NCBI RefSeq assembly: GCF_017104565.1
Contig: NZ_JAAGPD010000032.1
Coordinates: 62,001 to 126,000 of the forward strand
DNA: 64,000 nt
Reading direction: 5' to 3'
Source: Paraburkholderia sp. Tr-20389
Lineage (GTDB): Bacteria > Pseudomonadota > Gammaproteobacteria > Burkholderiales > Burkholderiaceae
Shown here: positions 60,210 through 64,000 of the stretch, piece by piece
Layout of the letters: every line of letters starts with the position of its first letter
Numbering within the stretch: the first letter of the stretch is position 1
Translations under genes and position numbers: made by a program
The notes under the pieces: generated by a model
The model's database searches: none
What the model was told of the DNA's origin: nothing
The model's input: the letters and a program-made list of their open reading frames with translations, nothing else

Positions 60210-61957
60210 ATATCGTGCAACAAAAGCTCAAACAACTCAGCGAACTGCGCAGCCAGCGTTGGCTCGCCCCCGATGACATGCGCTCGTTCGCGCATCGTCA
60301 ACGTCTGCAGCAAATGGGTTTGCGCCGCGAAGAATTCATGTCGCGGCCGGTGATCGGCATCATCAATACATGGAGCGACCTGTCGCCGTGCCACGCGCAT
60401 CTGCGCGAGCGCGCCGAAGCGGTGAAGCGCGGCATCCTGCAGGCGGGCGGCATGCCGTTCGAATTGCCCGCGATGTCGCTCGGCGAAGTGATGGTCAAGC
60501 CGACCACGATGATTTACCGCAACTTCCTCGCGATGGAAACGGAAGAGCTGCTGCGCTCGCTGCCCATCGACGGCGCGGTGCTGATGGGCGGCTGCGACAA
60601 GACCACGCCCGGCCTGCTGATGGGCGCGCTGTCGGCGGATCTGCCGTGCATCTTCGTGCCCGCCGGGCCGATGCTCAACGATCGTCATCGCGGCCAGGCC
60701 GTCGGCGCGGGCACGCATACGAAGAAGTTCTGGGACGAGTACGTGGCGGGCAACATCGAGCAGCCCGAGTGGATCTCGCTCGAAGCGCGCATGACGCGCG
60801 CGCCCGGCACCTGCAACACGATGGGCACGGCGAGCACGATGACGTCGATCGTCGAGGCGATGGGCTTCACGCTGCCCGGCGCGACCAGCATTCCTGCAAT
60901 GGACTCGTCGCATACGCGCATGTGTTCGACGAGCGGCGAACGCATCGTCGGCATGGTGTGGGAAGACCTGAAGCCGAGCCGCTTCTTCAACCGTGCATCC
61001 GTCGAAAACGGCATCGTCACGTATATGGCGCTGGGCGGCTCGACCAACGCCGCGATTCATACGATTGCGATTGCGGGCCGCGGCAACGTGCCGTTGACGC
61101 TCGACGACATCGCGCGCGTCGGCAAGAACATTCCCGTGCTCGCCGATGTGTTCCCGTCAGGCAAGCGCCTGATGGAAGACTTCTACTACGCGGGCGGCTT
61201 GCCTGCATTGCTGAGCGGCGTGAAGGAATTCCTGTCGCTCGACTGCGTGACCGTGACGGGCACGACGCTCGGCGAAAACATCGCCCGCTTCGAGGCGGGT
61301 CGGCGTCCGCAGGGAGAAGACGCGATCCGTCCATTGACCGATCCCGTCAGCGAACGCGGCGCGCTCGGCGTGCTGCGCGGCAATCTCGCACCCAATGGCG
61401 CCGTCATCAAGCCGAGCGCGGCAAGCCCGCATCTGATGAAGCATCGCGGACGCGCGCTCGTGTTCGATTCGATTGCCGAGATGAACGCGAAGATTCACGC
61501 GCCCGAGCTCGACGTCGATGCCGACACCGTGCTCGTGTTGCGCGGCGGCGGCCCGATCGGCGCGCCGGGCATGCCCGAGTGGGGCAATCTGCCGATTCCG
61601 AAGAAGCTGCTGGCTGCGGGCGTGCGCGACATGGTGCGTATCTCCGATGCACGCATGAGCGGTACACACTACGGCACCTGCGTGCTGCACGTTTCGCCGG
61701 AGTCGGCGGCGGGCGGACCGCTCGCACTGATCCGCACGGGCGACATGATCGAACTCGACGTGGAAGCGGGCCGCATCGACGTGCTGCTCTCCGACGACGA
61801 ACTCGCACGCCGCCGCGAAGACTGGCGCGCGCCGCCGAATCCGCGCAAGCGCGGCTATATCCGTCTCTATGTCGAACAGGTTTCGCAAGCGGACAAGGGT
61901 TGCGACTTCGACTTCCTGACGGGCTTCGAAGAACCCGTCGAACCGTCGATCTTCTGA
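60206..61957 (+). CDS. IlvD/Edd-family 6-deoxy-6-sulfogluconate dehydratase
   Basis: A 583-residue iron-sulfur dehydratase. The three cluster cysteines are C62 (LSPCHAHLRER), C130 (GGCDKTTPG) and C203 (APGTCNTMG); MDSSHTRMCS and the C-terminal DARMSGTHYGTCVLH are further family blocks. It belongs to the sugar-acid (arabonate/xylonate-type) branch rather than the branched-chain-amino-acid one. The expected reaction is dehydration of 6-deoxy-6-sulfogluconate to 2-keto-3,6-dideoxy-6-sulfogluconate (KDSG). The GTG start at 60206 overlaps the exporter stop; a second GTG at 60215 is possible. Confidence 0.88.
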   Translation: MNIVQQKLKQLSELRSQRWLAPDDMRSFAHRQRLQQMGLRREEFMSRPVIGIINTWSDLSPCHAHLRERAEAVKRGILQAGGMPFELPAMSLGEVMVKPTTMIYRNFLAMETEELLRSLPIDGAVLMGGCDKTTPGLLMGALSADLPCIFVPAGPMLNDRHRGQAVGAGTHTKKFWDEYVAGNIEQPEWISLEARMTRAPGTCNTMGTASTMTSIVEAMGFTLPGATSIPAMDSSHTRMCSTSGERIVGMVWEDLKPSRFFNRASVENGIVTYMALGGSTNAAIHTIAIAGRGNVPLTLDDIARVGKNIPVLADVFPSGKRLMEDFYYAGGLPALLSGVKEFLSLDCVTVTGTTLGENIARFEAGRRPQGEDAIRPLTDPVSERGALGVLRGNLAPNGAVIKPSAASPHLMKHRGRALVFDSIAEMNAKIHAPELDVDADTVLVLRGGGPIGAPGMPEWGNLPIPKKLLAAGVRDMVRISDARMSGTHYGTCVLHVSPESAAGGPLALIRTGDMIELDVEAGRIDVLLSDDELARRREDWRAPPNPRKRGYIRLYVEQVSQADKGCDFDFLTGFEEPVEPSIF

Positions 61958-61974
61958 ACACAGGAACTATCGAA

Positions 61975-62808
61975 ATGGCCAACAGAATCAAGCAGGATCC
62001 CACGCGCAATGCTTTTCGCGACGCGCTGAAGCACAAGGACGGCAGCACGATGCGCGCGAAGCCGCTCGGCACCTGGCTGATGTCCGGTTCGCCCGCGACG
62101 GCCGAAGCCTTCGGCCATGCAGGATTCGACTGGCTGCTGATCGACATGGAGCACGCACCGCTCGAATTCACCGATGTGCTGCACATGCTGCAAGCCGTCG
62201 ACTGCGGCGGCGCTGCGCCCATCGTGCGCATCGCGCGCAATGATCCGACGCTCGCCAAGCGCGCGCTCGACATGGGTGCGCCGACGCTAATGTTCCCGTA
62301 TGTGCAGAGCCCGGAAGAAGCGCGCGCAGCCGTTGCGTCGACGAAGTTTCCGCCGCTCGGCACGCGCGGTTTCGCAGCGATGCACCGCGCGAGCCGCTAT
62401 GGCACGTGGAGCGAGTTCGGCGCGCGCGCGAACGAGGCGACCGCCTGCATCGTGCAGCTGGAAACGCCTGAGGCCGTCGCACAGCTCGAAGCGATCGCAG
62501 CCGTGCCTGGCGTCGATGCGCTGTTCGTCGGGCCGGGCGATCTGTCGGCGGCGATGGGCAAGATCGGCAATCTCGCCGACGCGGAAGTGCGTGGCGTACT
62601 CGCCGACTGCGCGCGTCGCGCGAACGCGATCGGCATGCCGATCGGCATCGTCGGACCGACGCCCGCAATGGTGCGCGAGTTCGTCGAAATGGGCTATGAC
62701 TATGTGGCGATTGCGTCCGACATGGGCATGGCGATGCGCCAGGCGAACGCGTTCATCGCGGAACACGACCAGGTGAAGGCCAACGCGAACGCAGGCGGGC
62801 CGTACTGA
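61975..62808 (+). CDS. HpcH/HpaI-family class II aldolase (KDSG aldolase)
   Basis: A 277-residue HpcH/HpaI aldolase. H60 in LIDMEHAPLE is the catalytic His, E163 (VQLETPEAV) and D189 (GPGDLSAAMG) bind the metal, and R85 in VRIARND faces the keto acid. In the sulfo-ED route it splits KDSG into pyruvate and 3-sulfolactaldehyde, supplying the only carbon the cell keeps. The ATG at 61975 has CAGGAACTATC ahead and lies 17 bp after the dehydratase stop. The next gene begins 2 bp after its stop. Confidence 0.88.
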   Translation: MANRIKQDPTRNAFRDALKHKDGSTMRAKPLGTWLMSGSPATAEAFGHAGFDWLLIDMEHAPLEFTDVLHMLQAVDCGGAAPIVRIARNDPTLAKRALDMGAPTLMFPYVQSPEEARAAVASTKFPPLGTRGFAAMHRASRYGTWSEFGARANEATACIVQLETPEAVAQLEAIAAVPGVDALFVGPGDLSAAMGKIGNLADAEVRGVLADCARRANAIGMPIGIVGPTPAMVREFVEMGYDYVAIASDMGMAMRQANAFIAEHDQVKANANAGGPY

Positions 62809-62810
62809 TC

Positions 62811-63704
62811 ATGTCGAGCGCACGGGAACTGTTCGCGCTGCACGACGACGCCTGGCAGGTGCGCGTCGCGCCGTCGCTGGGCGGCGCGATTGTCGATGCG
62901 CGCTGGCACGGCCGCGACGTTTTGCGGCCGATGCCTGCGGTCGAACTCGAAGCGGGCAACGTGCGCAAGACGGCGTGCTATCCGCTGGTGCCGTTTTCGA
63001 ATCGCATCGCGTTCGGCACGTTCAGCTTCGGCGATTCGCGCTACACGCTCGCGAAGAACCTCGCGGGCATCTCGCACGCGATTCATGGCGTCGGATTTCA
63101 GCGCGCATGGACAGTGCAATCGAACGATGCGAGTGCCGTCGACATGTGGCTCGCGCATACGCCGGACGATCACTGGCCGTTCGCGTTCGAAGCGCAGCAG
63201 CGCATTGCGATTGAAGGCGATACGTTGACGCTCGGCATGCGCGTCATGAATACGGACACGCGTGCCACGCCATGCGGTGCGGGCTGGCATCCATTCTTTC
63301 CGCTCGATACGGCAGCGGGAACGACGCATTTGCATACCGCATGGACATCGATGCTGGTCAGCGACGCAAACGATCTGCCGTGCTCGAGTTCGCAGCCGCC
63401 GCAGTTCGGCGCACTGGACGACACCGTCGTCGATAACTGCTTTACCGGCTGGAGCGGCAGCGCGCGCATCGACACGCCGCATCATCGCATCGCGATCGAA
63501 GCGAACGATGCGCTGCGTTGTGCCGTGTTTTTCAGGCCCTCGGGCCAGCCGTTTTTCGCATTCGAGCCGGTGAGCCATGCAAACGATGCGCTCAACGGCA
63601 ATGAGCCGCCGATGCATGTGCTCGCGCCAGGCGAGACGCTCGAAGCGCGCGTCGACATCTCGATGCAGACGCTGACTACGGAATCAAACAGGAGAGCAGG
63701 ATGA
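62811..63704 (+). CDS. Aldose 1-epimerase family sulfoquinovose mutarotase
   Basis: A 297-residue galactose-mutarotase-like beta-sandwich. The substrate loop has PLVPFSNRIAFGTF and SHAIHGVGFQRAW (catalytic His), and CGAGWHPFFPL has the second His. The YihR-type mutarotase of SQ operons converts the alpha-anomer of SQ released by the glycosidase to the beta-anomer used by the dehydrogenase. The ATG at 62811 is 2 bp after the aldolase stop. Its stop overlaps the following SDR start (ATGA), so it is coupled to it. Confidence 0.87.
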   Translation: MSSARELFALHDDAWQVRVAPSLGGAIVDARWHGRDVLRPMPAVELEAGNVRKTACYPLVPFSNRIAFGTFSFGDSRYTLAKNLAGISHAIHGVGFQRAWTVQSNDASAVDMWLAHTPDDHWPFAFEAQQRIAIEGDTLTLGMRVMNTDTRATPCGAGWHPFFPLDTAAGTTHLHTAWTSMLVSDANDLPCSSSQPPQFGALDDTVVDNCFTGWSGSARIDTPHHRIAIEANDALRCAVFFRPSGQPFFAFEPVSHANDALNGNEPPMHVLAPGETLEARVDISMQTLTTESNRRAG

Positions 63705-64000
63705 ATTCAACCCGTCCGTTGTATCCGGCGCTCGCCGGGCAAGTGGCGTTCGTATCGGGCGGCGCATCGGGCATCGGCGAAGCGATTGTCGAAGCCTTTT
63801 GGGAGCAGGGCGCGCAAGTCGCGTTTTGCGATCTGGACGAGCAGGCGGGCAACGCGTTGTGCGAGCGGCTTGGCGTCTCGCGTGACGACGCATCGGCGGT
63901 CACGCGTCTGCGGCCCTGGTTCGCACGCTGCGACGTGCGCGATATCGACGCCTATCGCAACGTGCTCGATGAGGCCGCGCGTGCGCTCGGCCCCATTCGC
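63701..64000 (+). CDS. SDR-family NAD-dependent sulfoquinovose dehydrogenase (partial)
   Basis: The first 100 codons of a short-chain dehydrogenase, cut by the right edge. The NAD-binding motif is VSGGASGIGEAIV, followed by the acidic FCDLDEQ that favours NAD and CDVRDIDAY. The catalytic Ser-Tyr-Lys lies outside the window. The start ATG at 63701 has CAGGAGAGCAGG ahead and overlaps the mutarotase stop. It fits the first oxidative step of sulfo-ED: SQ to 6-deoxy-6-sulfogluconolactone, the substrate of the lactonase at 53041. The family is certain, the substrate inferred from the operon. Confidence 0.83.
   Translation, partial: MNSTRPLYPALAGQVAFVSGGASGIGEAIVEAFWEQGAQVAFCDLDEQAGNALCERLGVSRDDASAVTRLRPWFARCDVRDIDAYRNVLDEAARALGPIR

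Overview
The window looks like the second chromosome (or a megaplasmid) of a Burkholderiaceae member, most likely Paraburkholderia or Caballeronia. This rests on high-GC coding sequence, two classical Burkholderia-type trimeric porins, very many LysR/LacI/AraC/GntR regulators each tied to a small catabolic operon, and the recurring Shine-Dalgarno form GGAGACA ahead of many starts. I saw no rRNA, tRNA, insertion sequence, phage gene, CRISPR array or replication origin. The genus call is inference; no search could be run.

Layout. (1) 1-11.1 kb: sugar-acid catabolism: an AraC regulator cut by the left edge, a DUF1479 oxygenase-like protein, an orphan sugar-binding protein, an aldo/keto reductase, an MFS carrier, a LysR regulator, an enolase-superfamily acid-sugar dehydratase, a second MFS carrier, a PdxA-like dehydrogenase and a COG3618 lactonase/amidohydrolase. 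(2) 11.1-15.1 kb: a minus-strand CitMHS carrier / AtuA (DUF1446) / DUF4387 operon with a divergent LysR. (3) 15.1-16.6 kb: a gene-poor scar with a short Uma2 nuclease. (4) 16.6-21.7 kb: LacI / ribokinase / MFS / DapA-family aldolase. (5) 21.7-31.4 kb: a porin, then an aconitase / double-winged-helix GntR / signal-less solute-binding protein operon facing a lactonase / MFS / porin unit. (6) 31.7-35.9 kb: a 58-residue peptide gene and a detoxification-like set (O-methyltransferase, GST, secreted epoxide-hydrolase-like enzyme, SDR). (7) 36.4-39.9 kb: amino acid permease, SDR, AraC. (8) 39.9-51.8 kb: secreted SGNH esterase, an orphan FlgM, LysR with a fluoroacetate-dehalogenase-like enzyme, LeuCD-like dehydratase and DctA carrier, a DUF305/YVTN pair and small secreted or membrane proteins.

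(9) 51.8-64.0 kb: the most coherent system, a nearly complete sulfoquinovose (SQ) Entner-Doudoroff (sulfo-ED) catabolic locus. A LacI regulator diverges from a sulfogluconolactonase and a sulfolactaldehyde dehydrogenase. Then come an SSS sodium symporter, a GH31 sulfoquinovosidase carrying the KERWY sulfonate-recognition residues, a TauE/SafE exporter, an IlvD/Edd dehydratase, an HpcH/HpaI aldolase, an SQ mutarotase and the start of an SDR dehydrogenase, which is cut by the right edge. Together they would free SQ from its glycosides, oxidise it to the lactone, hydrolyse, dehydrate and cleave it to pyruvate plus sulfolactaldehyde, oxidise the latter to sulfolactate and export it. Two identical 14-bp palindromes, one ahead of each transcription unit, tie both units to the LacI regulator.

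The sulfo-ED pathway itself is known from Pseudomonas putida SQ1 and rhizobia. What looks less described here is the SSS importer, the LacI palindrome regulon and the host. Other candidates for new biology are the AtuA/DUF4387/CitMHS module, the dehydratase/PdxA/lactonase set without an aldolase, the double-HTH GntR beside aconitase, and the dehalogenase/LeuCD/DctA operon.
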